The notes below the pieces were generated by a model, which was given only the letters and a program-made list of their open reading frames with translations, did not search any database and was not told the origin of the DNA. From NCBI GenBank assembly GCA_034769895.1, contig JAWRYS010001512.1:1-64000 (forward strand): DNA of 64,000 nucleotides, read 5' to 3'. Position numbers and translations under genes: made by a program. Source of the DNA: Magicicada septendecula (Eukaryota > Arthropoda > Insecta > Hemiptera > Cicadidae). This document shows, piece after piece, positions 1 to 11,540 of the stretch; positions within the stretch are counted from its first letter, which is position 1, and every line of letters starts with the position of its first letter.

Positions 1-112
1 AGCTTATGGGAAGAATCTATATGTGGCAGACCTCTGGGCATGAAGTTTGATAAGGGATCTCTATACGTGTGTGATGCTTACTATGGTGTCTTCAAAGTCA
101 ACATGACAACAA
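1..112 (+). CDS. APMAP: APMAP/hemomucin-like protein, internal exon (first seen in window)
   Basis: The exon reads in frame 1 from the window edge. It contains the propeller motif CGRPLGMKFD followed by LYVCDAYYGVFKVN, typical of adipocyte plasma membrane-associated protein and insect hemomucin (strictosidine-synthase-like fold). Family members are type II membrane glycoproteins with a lumenal or extracellular six-bladed propeller; arylesterase-like activity is reported for vertebrate APMAP. The donor at 113 (GTGAGA) leaves one base of a serine codon, completed at 1477. Five exons (this one, 1477-1645, 5408-5542, 45596-45869, 46432-46632) total 891 nt, a whole number of codons, giving 296 residues and a stop. 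The start codon, the membrane anchor and the N-terminal propeller lie left of the window. No mucin-like tail follows the propeller, so the protein is closer to APMAP than to classical hemomucin. Family assignment is firm; whether position 1 lies inside the exon cannot be told. Confidence 0.88.
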
Positions 113-228
113 GTGAGATATTAGGATATTATATTTGTTTACTGTAATGTATTTATATGCACAACCCTCAGTTTTGTCATTCATTTATATTCAGAATTAT
201 GCTGTGTTGTCCAGTATTATCGTCTATA

Positions 229-393
<165 letters not shown>

Positions 394-725
394 GTAAATA
401 CTTTGGGTTCGTCACAAATATATAACAGTTTACTTAGTAGGACAGATTACATTTATTTGTGTCATCATAGATGTTACTGTATTTTTATCAATAACATTAC
501 AAAATTAAAACAAGTTATCCCAGTTTCCGAAATTTATAAAGCACCTGAATTTTTAAATAAATGCAAATTAAACTCACACCCACACAAGTGAGTGTACATA
601 AAACATAGTTTTATATTTTACTGCATGCTTCTTATAATTAGATGCACTTGAAATCAATATCCAACTTCTAATTTACTTCCATAACATAATTAAAAATTAA
701 AAACTACCATTTTTTTCAGATATGT

Positions 726-963
726 TTACCAGACTATTAGGCTGTACTGTAATATTAAGATTTCTTGAAACACCAGACATTTCCTCTGCACTCACTGCAG
801 CCATCTTCAGTGAAGTGGGAACAAGGTATTACAGCTTCTTAATCTTTAGCAGGCTGTAATACCTTGTTCCTGCTCCACTGAAGATGGCAACCATGCATGC
901 AGCTGAAACGTCTGGCATTTCAAGAATGTTTAATATTAGACCATAGCCTAACAACCTGGTAGA
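726..963. repeat. Fold-back repeat 1 with hammerhead-like cores
   Basis: Two inverted arms, about 726-835 and 853-963, are separated by a 17-bp loop. They pair with scattered mismatches; the inner 11 bp (GGTATTACAGC/GCTGTAATACC) pair perfectly. The right arm carries CTGAAGA (878-884) and GAAACGTC (905-912) in hammerhead order. The left arm carries the same pattern on the minus strand (776-810). The flanks 393-725 and 964-1476 are AT-rich intron with no recognised feature. Confidence 0.8.
878..912 (+). ncRNA. Hammerhead-ribozyme-like core in fold-back 1
   Basis: CTGAAGA is followed after 20 nt by GAAACGTC, the order of the hammerhead core (CUGANGA, stem II, GAAA, then the NUH cleavage triplet, here GTC). 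Stem II is poor in this arm but good in the minus-strand copy of the left arm, where CTGCA pairs with TGCAG around GTGAG. Activity is unlikely or unknown; this is a motif-level call. Confidence 0.4.
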
Positions 964-1476
964 CACATCAAACACTATGATAATTCGGTCCATGAGAGTT
1001 TGTGTTTACTTATTAAGAGCTACAAAGAGAGCTCCTTATTAAGAGCTTATTGTGTTTGTTTAATTGAAGGATTAGAAGAAATGTACTTAATTTGGAAATA
1101 TCCTTTTCCAGAAACAATTTTGGCTTTAAAAAATTCAGTCTCCTCACACAGAAGCCTTTCCAAGCCTTAAATTTTAGAGATGTAAGAATTAAAATTTTTG
1201 TCCCTATGGTGAATACTTGTGGTACGTTTACTATTTCACTTCCATCCTGTTAATTCTTTCAAGGGATGATTTAATAGGTACAGTAGTAAATATAAAGTAG
1301 AGTTCTGTGTTTAATTTTTCAAATCCCATTATTCTTTATTTGTAACCCATAGTAATGTTCACTTTTTTCAAAACTCATTCAGTTGTGTAGGCATATTTAA
1401 AAAGATGCTTCCACTTAAGTTAATCACAAATTTGTATAGTTGTCTCTGAATGTTTAACACAAAACTATTTTCCCAG

Positions 1477-1645
1477 GTAAATATGAGCAGCTGGTGTTGC
1501 TGGACACACCTATAGAAGGAAAAGTTCCAAAATTACCAAACAGTATCACTGTGGCCTCAGACGGTACTGTGTACTGGTCTGATTCCTCTTCAACGCATTT
1601 GTTGCAAGATGGCTTGTACGCCTCAGTTGGTAATGGAAATGGCAG
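1477..1645 (+). CDS. APMAP: APMAP/hemomucin-like protein, exon 2 of the window
   Basis: The acceptor is TTTTCCCAG at 1468-1476 and the donor is AG/GTAAAT at 1646. The exon completes the split serine codon and encodes KYEQLVLLDTPIEGKVPKLP, then the blade motif NSITVASDGTVYWSDSSS. This matches the family's conserved 'D G .. Y W/F T D S S' segment. It ends with two bases of an arginine codon completed at 5408. The reading frame is clean and continues from the previous exon. Confidence 0.9.
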
Positions 1646-2810
1646 GTAAATTTCTCCTTTTGTAGGATTTTATGTGATTTTCATTTTCACAGTTACAGAA
1701 TTATACCAAAGTATATAATAGGTTCTTACTGACTGAGAAATTTTGCATGGCGTAGTAGTTAGTAAAACAATACTCTGAAATAAACCATCTTTTTCTTCTT
1801 ATTCTTACAGTCTCAAGTCGAAAATAAATTGGTGGATGCATATCTCTATACTCACTTCATTTTCAATGACTATTCTTTCTAATACCATTATGGTATAGGT
1901 ATTGTACCTAATTAAATGTTAAATGCTTCAGACAGGATTACTTCCATATAATGAGACTTCGTCCCCACTTCCCAAGGGTATTGTAAAAAATCAAAGACAA
2001 AAATAAATTATAAAGCTGATTTAAGATAAATAATACACATAAAGCGTGTGTTAGTCTTATTGTGTGTTGCATAATTATCAAGACATAACAATGTTTAGGA
2101 GCCACATAGAGATGTCTGGCTTAACTTGCAGATAATCAGATTTGCGCTAACAATTAGAACACTCTTGTCATCATTACATGTTACCAATGACCTTCCCTGC
2201 TTATATAATCACAACATGAACAGCTACTAGATAGTCGAGTTCTATAGATAGGTCTGCAAACAGATCATTTAAGTCGATGGTTCCCAGCCTTTCCAGACCC
2301 TCGTACCGCTTTGGTCTTCTGCGTTCATTTCGAGTACCACTGGAGCTTAAAGAAAGGTTATTGATGTTTTCTCAATAAACACCTTGATACAACATGAATA
2401 GTATAGGATTTTATTTTTCCTAGTTATGTATAATTATTTAAATCTAACCAAATCTAGGTCTTCTTGCTTACCTCCTTGGATCTCTCCGCATACCATCGGT
2501 TGGGAACCACTGGTTTAAGTGATAACAGAGTGTTATTAAGAGAGCAGTATTAGCAAAAGTCTCAAGTGTTTAAATGTTATTTTTGTTGCAGATTGTTGTA
2601 ATGTAATTACTTATTGCTGGTTGTATACAGTGTGTATCAGATAGTTTTATAAGTAGGGGAACTGTTATTATACAAGTGGTTTTGTTTTATAGAAGTGTAA
2701 ATAAAACTTGTGAATGTCAGTTTCTCTGGTGGTGTGTAATTTATTGTATTGTTTTAAGATTGCAAGTATGCAGTGTAATCGTAAAAGTATTGTGTGCTTC
2801 CTTTTATTTT
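1646..2810. other. Intron sequence, nothing recognised
   Basis: This is the first part of the 3762-bp intron between exons 2 and 3. It is AT-rich with short frames only. No repeat border, RNA gene or coding similarity was recognised by eye. Confidence 0.6.
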
Positions 2811-3195
2811 TTTATAAATTATTAAATTACCTTAGATCCATCGTGCAACTTTGTTTTATATTTAAAATGTGTTTCGGAACATATGTTCCATCATCAGATT
2901 ACTTTACTCAGTTGAGATTGTTAAATGTTAAAATCACATTACTCAAATGTTACTCATATGTTCAGCCTTGAACTTGCAAAAACATTCATAGACAACTACA
3001 GTATCCGGACAACCTTCAAAGAGTGCGCACCCATACTGACGTGTGTTTTTAACATTTTAGTAATGTGATTTTAACATTTAAAGATCTCAACTGAGCGAAG
3101 TAATCTGATGATGGAACATATGTTCTGAAACAAACCATTTTAAATATAAAACAAAGTCACATGACGGACCTAATGTAATTTATTAATTTATAAAT
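2811..3195. repeat. Fold-back repeat 2 with hammerhead-like cores
   Basis: Inverted arms (about 2811-2955 and 3048-3195, roughly 145 bp each) flank a spacer of about 92 bp. Both arms hold the same element: CTGATGA, a palindromic stem built on GGAACATATGTTCC, then GAAAC. It is on the plus strand at 3105-3131 and on the minus strand at 2871-2897. The arms match along most of their length, including the AAATGTTAAAATCACATTAC block, so this is a true inverted duplication. Positions 3196-3719 show nothing further. Confidence 0.82.
3105..3135 (+). ncRNA. Hammerhead-ribozyme-like core in fold-back 2
   Basis: CTGATGA, then a self-complementary stem II candidate (GAACAT/ATGTTC), then GAAAC. The left arm has the same core on the minus strand at 2871-2897. 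A convincing NUH cleavage triplet was not pinned down, so this may be a decayed motif. Confidence 0.4.
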
Positions 3196-3719
3196 AACAA
3201 AGTACTTGGATACCAATAACAATATGTATGTTTTATTTTTTATGTCAGTTACAGGTTATCTGAAAACTTTGTATTCAAAACAGTTCTGATATTTAATTAT
3301 TATAAAATTTGTAAAGTAGCAGCTACAATATAAGTTAGTCAGTGACTACAATGCTTGTAAAACCAGTGGTTTATTAGAAGTTCAATTTGTCTTAATTATG
3401 TCTGTGCACTTCAAGATTTTGTGTACAATTATGCCGCTTCTCTTAGGGCCATAGGCCTAATTTTCCTCACTCTTTTCAAGAACCTCTATCATTTTTTATC
3501 AATCAACCTGATCCTCAAAAATTTCTTAACACCACAATTCACATATTTCCAACACTCTTCTTTCTGATACCTTCTTGTTCTTAACCACATAAACTGGTGT
3601 ACTTCAAACGTGTAATTTTCAAAAACCTTTCTTAATTACAAATCAATAAATGTTAAAAGTGTGACTTGATAAGTGAAAGACATATAGAAACCAAGGCAAC
3701 AGTTCAACAACATGAAATA

Positions 3720-5010
3720 AATTTATCCTCCTCCTCCACCTTCTTCTTCTTCTTTCTCTCCTCTGGCACTACAGCCCCTGTAGAACCATAATAACCTGCG
3801 CAGTTATTCTTCTCTGTCCAGAGCCTTACTCCTCCAACCTGCCACTCGCATCTCCCTCAAATCCCCTTCTACATCTTCACATCATCTCGTCCTTGGACAT
3901 CCTCTCTTCCTTACTCTCTCTGGTTTTCTTTCCAGTGCCATTTTTGCGTCTCAATCACTTCTCTTTCTCACCACGTGCCCCAACCATCTCAACCTTTGCA
4001 CCTTCACTGCCACAACTATGTCCACTACTCCATAAAGGTCTCTTAGCTCACGATTCTTTCTTATCCTCCACATCTCTCCATACCGCACTGGTCCATAAAT
4101 TCTTCTCAGAATTTTTCTCTCGAAAACGCCAAGCTTTTTCATATCTTCCAACTTCATCATCCATGTTCCGCTTACATATGTTACTACAGGTCTGATTACC
4201 ATGGTGCATATTTTCTTTTTGACATTTTTTGACACGTTCCTGGATTGGAATATATATTTTTTAATGGGTAGTAGCTTCTGTTTTCTGCTGGTATTCTTGC
4301 TTTGATTTCTTTGCTTGTTTCATTATTCTCTGTAATTGTGCTTCTGAGATATTAAATTCTTGGGCCACCTCAAAACTGTGGTTGCCTATTCTTATTCATC
4401 CTTTATCTCTTCTCTCATTCCTTGTCATCAAAATATACATTATTTTCTCTTCATTTATTTTTAATCTGGCCTTTTGCCCATCTCTTTCCAATTCCTGATA
4501 TGCTGCCACTAGCGCTTGTCTAGCTCTTGCCATAATTACCATGTCGTCTACATATGCTAGGTGTTGGCAGGATCTGTTATATATATTTCCTCCAGGGTTT
4601 ATTTCTATCTTTCTTATACATCTCTCCAGTACTGAATATCACTGAAGAAAGCGGATCACCCTATCTTAGCCCCCTTTCCACTTTAAACTGTTTCGATAGA
4701 ACTCTCTGTTTCTTCACCTTATTTATTGTTTGAGATTTTGTCATTTTGTGAGAATAATCAACTTCTTGGGTATTCCAGAGCCCTCCATTCTCTGTCATAA
4801 ATATTTCCTTTTTAAACTGTCATACGCCTGTTTATAATTTACAAACAGTTGATGCACATCAATATTGGATATTCTTCTTCTTTAAGGTAGAAACTTGTAA
4901 CCAGGAAGTTGTGTGTTGTCTACCCATTTGATAGCATTATATCTTCCAGCTCTCATCATTGTCAAAATATGTCCTTGTCCTCTCCTTTCTTACGCAACTG
5001 TTTTGATTTA
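3720..5010 (-). mobile_element. LINE (non-LTR) reverse transcriptase fragment, decayed
   Basis: Reading leftward, the minus strand shows RT landmarks in order. IDVHQLFVNYKQAYD comes from about 4865-4810. A degraded GxxxGxPLS-like region lies near 4660. The catalytic block AYVDDMVIMARARQAL follows, then ELERDGQKARLKINEEK (about 4565-4440). The C-terminal part, open at 3951-4235, ends with LRWLGHVVRK, a signature of many insect endonuclease/RT LINEs. Frames change and stops occur between these blocks, so it is a pseudogene. The left end is a GGA/GAAG-rich tail (3725-3760), consistent with the LINE 3' end; the 5' half is missing. The exact clade (RTE-, Jockey- or I-like) cannot be fixed without alignment. 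Positions 5011-5407 show nothing else. Confidence 0.75.
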
Positions 5011-5407
5011 AAAATCACATATGTCTAAATGTATGCTGGGAATTTTATCTTGCTCTCTTTATCTTAAGTAGTAAGTTTTATTCCCTCATTTACTTCCCTT
5101 AAAACTTTAATGTGTGTTTTTCTTTCTGTCCAACTTGTCTTTGTCATATTTTCTGTCCTCATTTTACTGCCTTCGCCCTGGCCATATTCCTCCTCAAATT
5201 CAAGGTTTTATTTCTATAAAGAAGAGTGCTGGAACAAACCTTCCTGACTTGTTATTCCCAATTATTACTTGTGAGCAGGTTCCTTTTATTATGAAAAGGA
5301 CTTCATTACAAAACATAAATATGTTTCAAGTTATATAACATTTCCAGTGGGTAATGATTTATGTAATAGTAAATATTTTGAATTTCACGCTCTTTTTTAT
5401 GTTACAG

Positions 5408-5542
5408 ATTAATAAAATATGACCCTGCAACAAAAGCAAATGAAGTCTTAATAGAAAACATATTCTTTGCAAATGGAGTTGGCTTGACTTCTGATGAGTC
5501 ATTTGTTGTTGTTGCAGAAACAGCACTATCTCGAATTCTCAG
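5408..5542 (+). CDS. APMAP: APMAP/hemomucin-like protein, exon 3 of the window
   Basis: The acceptor is GTTACAG at 5401-5407; the donor is AG/GTTTGT at 5543. It encodes RLIKYDPATKANEVLIEN, then FFANGVGLTSDESFVVVAET and ALSRILR. This is the family's most conserved blade: 'F.NGV.LS.DE.F.LVAET...RI.R'. The phase is two bases in, one base of the arginine codon carried over at each side. The next coding base is 40 kb away at 45596, where the frame resumes exactly. Confidence 0.93.
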
Positions 5543-5689
5543 GTTTGTTATTCTAAATTCTGAATTAAATTAAATATAAATTTACACGATTTAACAAGTC
5601 AGTAAATGATAAAAATACTAGACTATATGAAAAATGCAACAGTCATTACTACATGTTGCATCTTGCAGCTGAATAAATGATTTGGAGTT

Positions 5690-5855
5690 AAGCGTAGAGG
5701 ATTAGAAAAAGATTTCTGGTGGAGAACATAAAGAGTGCAAAATAATAAGGGGCAAAGCAAATTGGGAATATGAAGGGATGACAAGAGAATGGAAATAAAT
5801 AATATTGTAATCAATAATTTTAGGTATGCTGATGATACCATGGTGTAACAGGATG
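5690..5855 (+). mobile_element. Short LINE RT scrap
   Basis: On the plus strand, about 5788-5850 reads EINNIVINNFRYADDTMV. This matches the region around the catalytic YADD of I/craack-type LINE reverse transcriptases, where '(I)NGxxINNIRYADDTV' is usual. Only this core is readable; sequence on both sides is too decayed. It differs from the larger minus-strand LINE at 3720-5010 in orientation and wording. Confidence 0.5.
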
Positions 5856-5949
5856 TTTGGATCCGTGAGTTCAGAATTGTTATTTTGTTAAGGAAGTGTA
5901 ACATTACATCACATGGAAGCATGGAATTTGTCTTCATGACTTGAACACA

Positions 5950-8355
5950 GGAAAATGCATCTTACATAACTCACATGTCCTAAAAGCACAAATTCACATC
6001 CTTACAAATAGTGACTCAGATGAATTGGATTGCCAAAGGTGGCCAGTTTCCCATGCATTGTACAGTTTTACCAGAAAATAAATGAGTAAAAATAAACAGA
6101 GTAGTTACAGGGTCTAAGTCGGATACCAAAATCATAAAAGTCACACGGTACAGACGTCGGTGTATGCTCCTGCAGGCTAACCTGGTACTCAACATGGGGC
6201 AACAACAAAAAACAATCAGATAAGAACGGAACAGAATAGTGACTGTTGTAACGTGACATAAGATGGCAGAATGGTAAAACAATTATCATTAGAAACTATG
6301 AAAGAATTAATGAACAAGAATATTAAAGTATAGCAAAATAATGACATAAAAACTAGACAAAGACTGAGACGATGACAAAACCCAAGTGATCGGCAGAGGG
6401 AAGGATAAAAATAACTTTATGACCATAACACAACCCCTTTTCAAACAATAATAATATAGTAGATGTAATAATGAAAGTACAAAGCTATAGCCAAAAGTAT
6501 GAGTAGTTCCATGTAAAATTACCAATACATAAATGTAAATTGAGTAATGTTAAATAATATTGTTATTAGAATATGAAGGGAATAAACCCCTTATATAATA
6601 AATGATAAGGTGAGTTGTGTGGTCAGATCAAAGTGAAGAAAAGAAAGAAAAACAGTGAGTAATAATACTAAAGTGCATAACCGAACTATACTAACTGAAA
6701 GTCAACAGTAGTAATAATGTGTAAAATGATAATAAGTAATGCTTGAGTAAAAAATGATGAATGTATACTGTGAAAAAACTAAGGCATAATAGGCCTGTCC
6801 AAGTGGAATATGTAGAATTAATGGTCATGTTTTAAAATAAGGAAATAATAGTTAAGTAATAGTTATAGTTATCTGTTTGTATTAAAAAGAATATATCTAA
6901 GGGTAAAAAAAAGCATGTTTAATGAATAAAAGTTAATGAGAGTAGGAAGGTAGGCAATATAAAATAGCATGTGCGTAGCAGGTTAGAAGGAATAGTATTA
7001 TGTTTTAAAAATGATTATGAATCATCAAATGTTGTAAGTTAATTTATGGTAGTTATGTTTAAAATAGTTCAGTTTCATGAAACTCAAGAAATATGTTATA
7101 ATAACTGTATAAAGAAAGTCAGGTGATCTAGGCATAAGCAGCCTGTAGTGAAAAAACAGTAATTTGTAAATTTGATATTATAGCAGTAGTAAGTAAGGAC
7201 AAAATGTAGGTAATACTATTAGAGTTGATAATATAAATTTAAGGACACATAATGTATATCAAAAGAACCAGTTATAAAATAATTAATATAAAAACAAAAT
7301 TGTTAATTTCGTAACTTAGTAAATACTGAACATAAACTATTCATGTTTGGTTTCTAATTAAATTATAAAAGAAACGCAATGCAATAATGTTATTATCTTA
7401 GGAATTCAAAGTAGTATAAGAAAATTATACTAATTTAAAAATATTTGTTAATTTTGTAAAAATTCGGTAGCAAAATCTAACAAAATAAACAATATTTTCA
7501 ACCAATAGGAGTATGAGGCTGGCTGCCTTGACAACTAAACATTAACAGAAAAAGTCGTTAGTCCATTATTAGATTCAGAGATGGACAGATCAAAAAATTC
7601 ATGCAGCTCAATATAATAATATAAAAGTAATAAATCAACTAGAAATGAAATTGTAATGAACCAAAATGAGATGATGAATAATAATAGTATGACAAGGAGA
7701 AATTTAATAACCAGAATTATTTGAAATTGAAAGAAAAATATACTTAATAAATTATAAAAGAAAAATGAACTCAGAGAGACAAATCAGATGTAAAGGAATG
7801 TGATGAGTATAAATTAACTAAAAAAACTAAATGAAAAAAGACTAGTCTACACTGTGACACTTTTTCACTCATTAATAGACTTTATATAAACACTCACTTA
7901 AGGAATAAACTAGGGACAATCAGTTTATATCTTTATTCACTTTTTAATTTATGGTGATCAAATTATTGGACATTGGAATCTTCTTTTAAAACGAACTAAT
8001 AACCTATTCACCAACTTGATCCAACACATGTAATATAACCTAAGAAGTAATTTATTAAGAAACTGTATAATATTTAAGTATGTTTTGTATGAAGTTTTGT
8101 ACTTTCTAAAGATCTCTTGTTAATTTTCCTGTAATCACAAGAACCCAACAAACTTAGAAATAACCAAAGAAAACATAAGATTGTATTCAACCAAACCCTG
8201 AACACTGTGATTAGTTGCCAGCCGCTGAGCGAGTAAAAAACAAGAGCTGGAGCAAACTATATATTATAAAAATATTTCATTTTGTTTAAAAAGAAAGTAA
8301 TAAAAAACACTAAAGAAATAATACCGTATTGACTATTATCAATTGTGTCTTTAAT
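5950..8355. other. AT-rich intron, nothing recognised
   Basis: About 2.4 kb of strongly A-rich sequence with many TAA/TAG/TGA triplets in all frames. The short open frames (for example 6016-6289 and 6307-6525 on the minus strand) have no recognisable motif. It could be the internal part of an old decayed element, but no ends or coding motifs were seen. Confidence 0.55.
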
Positions 8356-8359
8356 TTAT

Positions 8360-8717
8360 AGTTGTCTTGATTATTCATCTCTTCTTTCACAGCACTAACA
8401 CTTAACTAAAATATCGGTATGGAGAACCATACATGACTTCCATATTCTAAGATTTATATTTAAAATTATTTTCGAAATGAAATATTACCATAGAAACTAC
8501 TTCTTTCTACTTACTGTTTCAGCCTTAACCACAGTACTGTGGTCACTAACGTATACCACCTCACGTTATCGCACTCGATTTTCACTGATGATGGAAGTCG
8601 ATGGCATTGCCAAAATGTCTGGTTTTGTAGAAAACATTGGACTACGGCCAAATATCCCGGGAAGGGATTTTAACAAAAACTACTTCTTTGTTGCCGATAA
8701 CGTTGTACACATATATA
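8360..8717 (+). repeat. PLE-type terminal fragment (inverted copy lies at 44735-45060)
   Basis: This segment matches the reverse complement of about 44735-45060 at roughly 90% by eye. It contains CTGATGA at 8585-8591 and a decayed GAAAC (CAAAA at 8611-8615), the remnant of a hammerhead-like core that is intact in the 44.8-kb copy. Its first 50 bp (8360-8410) reappear inverted at 11491-11540, next to the PLE coding block. These links, rather than any coding content, assign it to the PLE complex. The 95-residue open frame at 8477-8764 runs through it and is not thought to be a gene. Confidence 0.65.
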
Positions 8718-9250
8718 TCAGTGGCGAAGTTACATGGAGGCAATTGAGGCAATGCCTACCCTAAAAAATTCTGTAGAATAAAAATTATAAATACGTATGA
8801 ACTACATAACGTAAAGATTATACATTGTTACTGCGACTGTCAAATTTATTAAACCGAAACGTGCTTTATTGAGCGACTGCTAGATGGTGACAGGTGAGAT
8901 TCGGCATAGTTCGTTTAAAGCGAATGAGGCAACCTGAACTTGCCTCAGCGTTTTTTGTATACATCGTATGTAAGCAATGTAGTGGTGTGATAGGGAAGTG
9001 TAGGGAGGGGGGATTGTCCGGCGCTGTACACATAGAGCGTTGAGGCATGCCTCACTTCTGTGGTCCAAACAGTTAAGTTAAAGCGCCTGTGTTGTTTCTA
9101 AGTGTTTATTTTATGCGGTTATTAAAAGTGTCACTGTTATTCCGCTGAACTAACAGATGATCAAGATTGTTATTTGAATTATTTGTAACATTAAACATAT
9201 ATATATAGAAACTAATCAAGTTTAAAAATTTGAAGTTCAATCAGTTGTAT
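8718..9250 (+). mobile_element. Possible hAT-type transposon left-end fragment
   Basis: The segment starts CAGTGGCGAAGTTACATGG, resembling hAT terminal repeats that begin CAGTGGCG. It interrupts the PLE-derived sequence that is continuous in the 44.8-kb copy, so it is an insertion. A matching right terminus was not found before the mariner fragment at about 9290, and no transposase is readable. Confidence 0.35.
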
Positions 9251-9284
9251 TATTGTGTATGACTAATACAAGGATTGTTCAATA

Positions 9285-9545
9285 GACACACGTATAGAGC
9301 TGGAAAGCATTTTTTATTCAACGATTTTAAAAGAAGTCTCCAATAACATTAAGACATGAGTTCCACTGTTGCACTAACCTGTAGATCCCCTGCTAGTAAA
9401 ATTCTTACGGCTGTTTGTGGAACCATTCGTTTACAGCAAACTCTAACTCAGCGTCCGATTTGACCCACCGTCCTTTTAGTGATTCCTTAAAAAAAATTTA
9501 AGATAAGATTTTTGCCTACCCATTCATTAACTACTAGCTTCGCCA
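9285..9545 (-). mobile_element. mariner-like transposase C-terminal fossil
   Basis: The minus strand from about 9490 to 9345 reads KESLKGRWVKSDAELEF, then AVNEWFHKQP, then GIYRLVQQWNSCLNV and GDFF. This is the usual end of mariner transposases ('LKGRRF.SDEE...AV..W......F...GI..L..RW..C....GDYF'). The catalytic aspartates would lie upstream and are absent. Stops interrupt the frame, so it is dead. Positions 9546-9780 hold a short GT/TTTGTG microsatellite (about 9670-9707) and nothing else. Confidence 0.7.
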
Positions 9546-9884
9546 GTAAGCAAATTGATGTCCATTTTTTCGGCTTGCACGCGTTATGTTGGTGTGGGTT
9601 TCGGCACTTTCCATTTAAAAAGCGTGCAAACGTAAGAAAATAAACATGAGTGAGGCCAGAAATAACGTGAATTGTGTGTGTTTGTGTGTGTGTGTGTGTG
9701 TTTGTGTCTTACCTGCCTTTTTATTGCCGTATTAAATGAAAAATATTATATTACATTAAAATGAAAAAATTTTAATTTTATTGCCTGGCAACAAAATTAT
9801 TTTATTTTTAACAATTACCATTGTTTCAAAAAGTTTAAATAAATTTTCAAGTATTTTACTCTTGTTGAAACGTAAAAGGTTGCA

Positions 9885-11320
9885 GGTAAACTACCCCTTC
9901 CCCTTAACCGATCTTCACCAAAATCGAAAGTCCTTGAGACCTCTACAATTCAGGGACGAATGCAAAAAATTATTTGATTCTGTTTGAATTTGCGGCAGTT
10001 ATCGTTTGCCATAGAAAATACGCTTGATAAAAAACATTGCAGGTAAACTACCCCTTCCCCTTAACCGATCTTCACCAAAAACAATACATCTTGAGTACTC
10101 TACAAATCAGGGCTGTATGCAGAAAATTATTTGATTCTGTGTGAATTTGCGGCTGTTATCGTTTGCCATAGAAAATACCCTTGTTAAAAAAACGTTGTAG
10201 GTAAACTACCCCTTTCCCTTAACCGATCTTCACCAAAAACAATAGGTCTTGAGAACTCTACAATTTAGGGCTGTATGCAAATAATCTTTTGATTCTGTTC
10301 GAATTTGCGGCTGTTATCGTTTGCCATAGGAAATACCCTTGTTAAAACATAAAACGTTACAGGTAAACTACCCCTTTCCCTCAACCGATCTTCACCAACA
10401 TCAATAGGTATTGAGAACTCTACAATTCAGGTCTGTATGCGAAACATTATTTGATTCTGTTTGAATTTGCGGCTGTTATCGTTGGCAAAAAAAAAAATTT
10501 CCCTTGATAAAAAACCGTTGCTGGTAAACTACCCCTTCCCCTCAACCGACCTTCACCAAAAACAATACGTCCCGAGTACTCTACAAATCAGGGCTGTATG
10601 CACAAAATTATTTGATTCTGTTTGAATTTGCGGCAGTTATCGTTTGCCATAGAAAATACGCTTGATAAAAAACGTTGCAGGTAAACTACCCCTTTCCCTT
10701 AACCGATCTTCACCAAAAACAACAGGTCTTGAGTACTCTACAAATCAGGGCTGTATGCAGAAAATTATTTGATTCTGTTTGAATTTGCGGCTGTTATCGT
10801 TTGCCATAGAAAATACCCTTGTTAAAAAAACGTTGTAGGTAAACTACCCCTTTCCCTTAACCGATCTTCACCAAAAACAATAGGTCTTGAGAACTCTACA
10901 ATTTAGGGCTGTATGCAAATAATCTTTTGATTCTGTTTGAATTTGCGGCTGTTATCGTTTGCCATAGGAAATACCCTTGTTAAAACATAAAACGTTACCG
11001 GTAAACTACCCCTTTCCCTCAACCGATCTTCACCAACATCAATAGGTCTTGAGAACTCTACAATTCAGGGCTGTATGCGAAACATTATTTGATTCTGTTT
11101 GAATTTGCGGCTGTTATCGTTTGCCAAAAAAAAAAATTTCCCTTGATAAAAAAAACCGTTGCAGGTAAACTACCCCTTTCCCTCAACCGATCTTCACCAA
11201 AAACAATAGGTCGCGAGTCCTCTACAAATCAGGGCTGTATGCAAAAAATTATTTGATTTTGTTTGAATTTGCGGCAGTTATCGTTTGCCATAGAAAAAAA
11301 TCTACAGACAGACACACAGA
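9885..11320. repeat. 157-164-bp minisatellite, nine units with four-unit higher-order period
   Basis: Unit starts (GGTAAACTACCCC) lie at 9885, 10042, 10200, 10362, 10523, 10680, 10838, 11000 and 11164. The spacings are 157, 158, 162, 161, 157, 158, 162 and 164. Units 1-4 and 5-8 pair off by shared variants: GTTGTAGG opens units 3 and 7, AACATAAAACGTTAC precedes units 4 and 8, and an A11-12 run precedes units 5 and 9. The array ends in a CAGACACACA-rich tail. A single reverse-complement unit with the same tail lies at 44281-44600. Confidence 0.93.
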
Positions 11321-11540
11321 CACACACACAGACACTTTTCGGAAAACGACTTTTTTTCATGTTTTGAGTGTAGTACAATCAGAATCTGCAATAATCTCGA
11401 ACACGATTTTTTTTGCCATCACCATACTTCCATTCCTTAAGGAATATGGAAGTAAAATGAACTTTTTTCATGTGAAACTTACTAACTAACATTTTAGTTA
11501 AGTGTTAGTGCTGTGAAAGAAGAGATGAATAATCAAGACA
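11321..11540 (+). repeat. PLE complex: minisatellite tail and inverted flank
   Basis: Positions 11321-11455 are the tail that follows the minisatellite; a reverse-complement copy is at 44281-44400. Positions 11455-11486 (TTTTTTCATGTGAAACTTAC) recur inverted at 13101-13132, just after the PLE coding block. Positions 11491-11540 are the inverse of 8360-8410. The PLE ORF is thus bracketed by inverted pieces, an arrangement known for Penelope-like elements. Confidence 0.7.

Noticed and set aside
3893-4195. 100-aa plus-strand frame opposite the LINE
   Set aside because: It is antisense to the readable LINE C-terminus ending LRWLGHVV; only the minus strand makes a known protein.
8477-8764. 95-aa frame MKYYHRNYFF... 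as a small gene
   Set aside because: It runs across a PLE terminal repeat whose inverted copy at 44.8 kb does not keep the frame.
8718-9250. Complete hAT transposon
   Set aside because: Only a left-end-like CAGTGGCG was found; no right terminus, target duplicate or transposase.
9885-11320. CRISPR-like array
   Set aside because: The whole 157-bp unit repeats with no unique spacers, and the context is an insect intron.
9885-11320. Hammerhead motifs inside the minisatellite unit (a retrozyme)
   Set aside because: No CTGANGA with a following GAAA was found in the unit on either strand.
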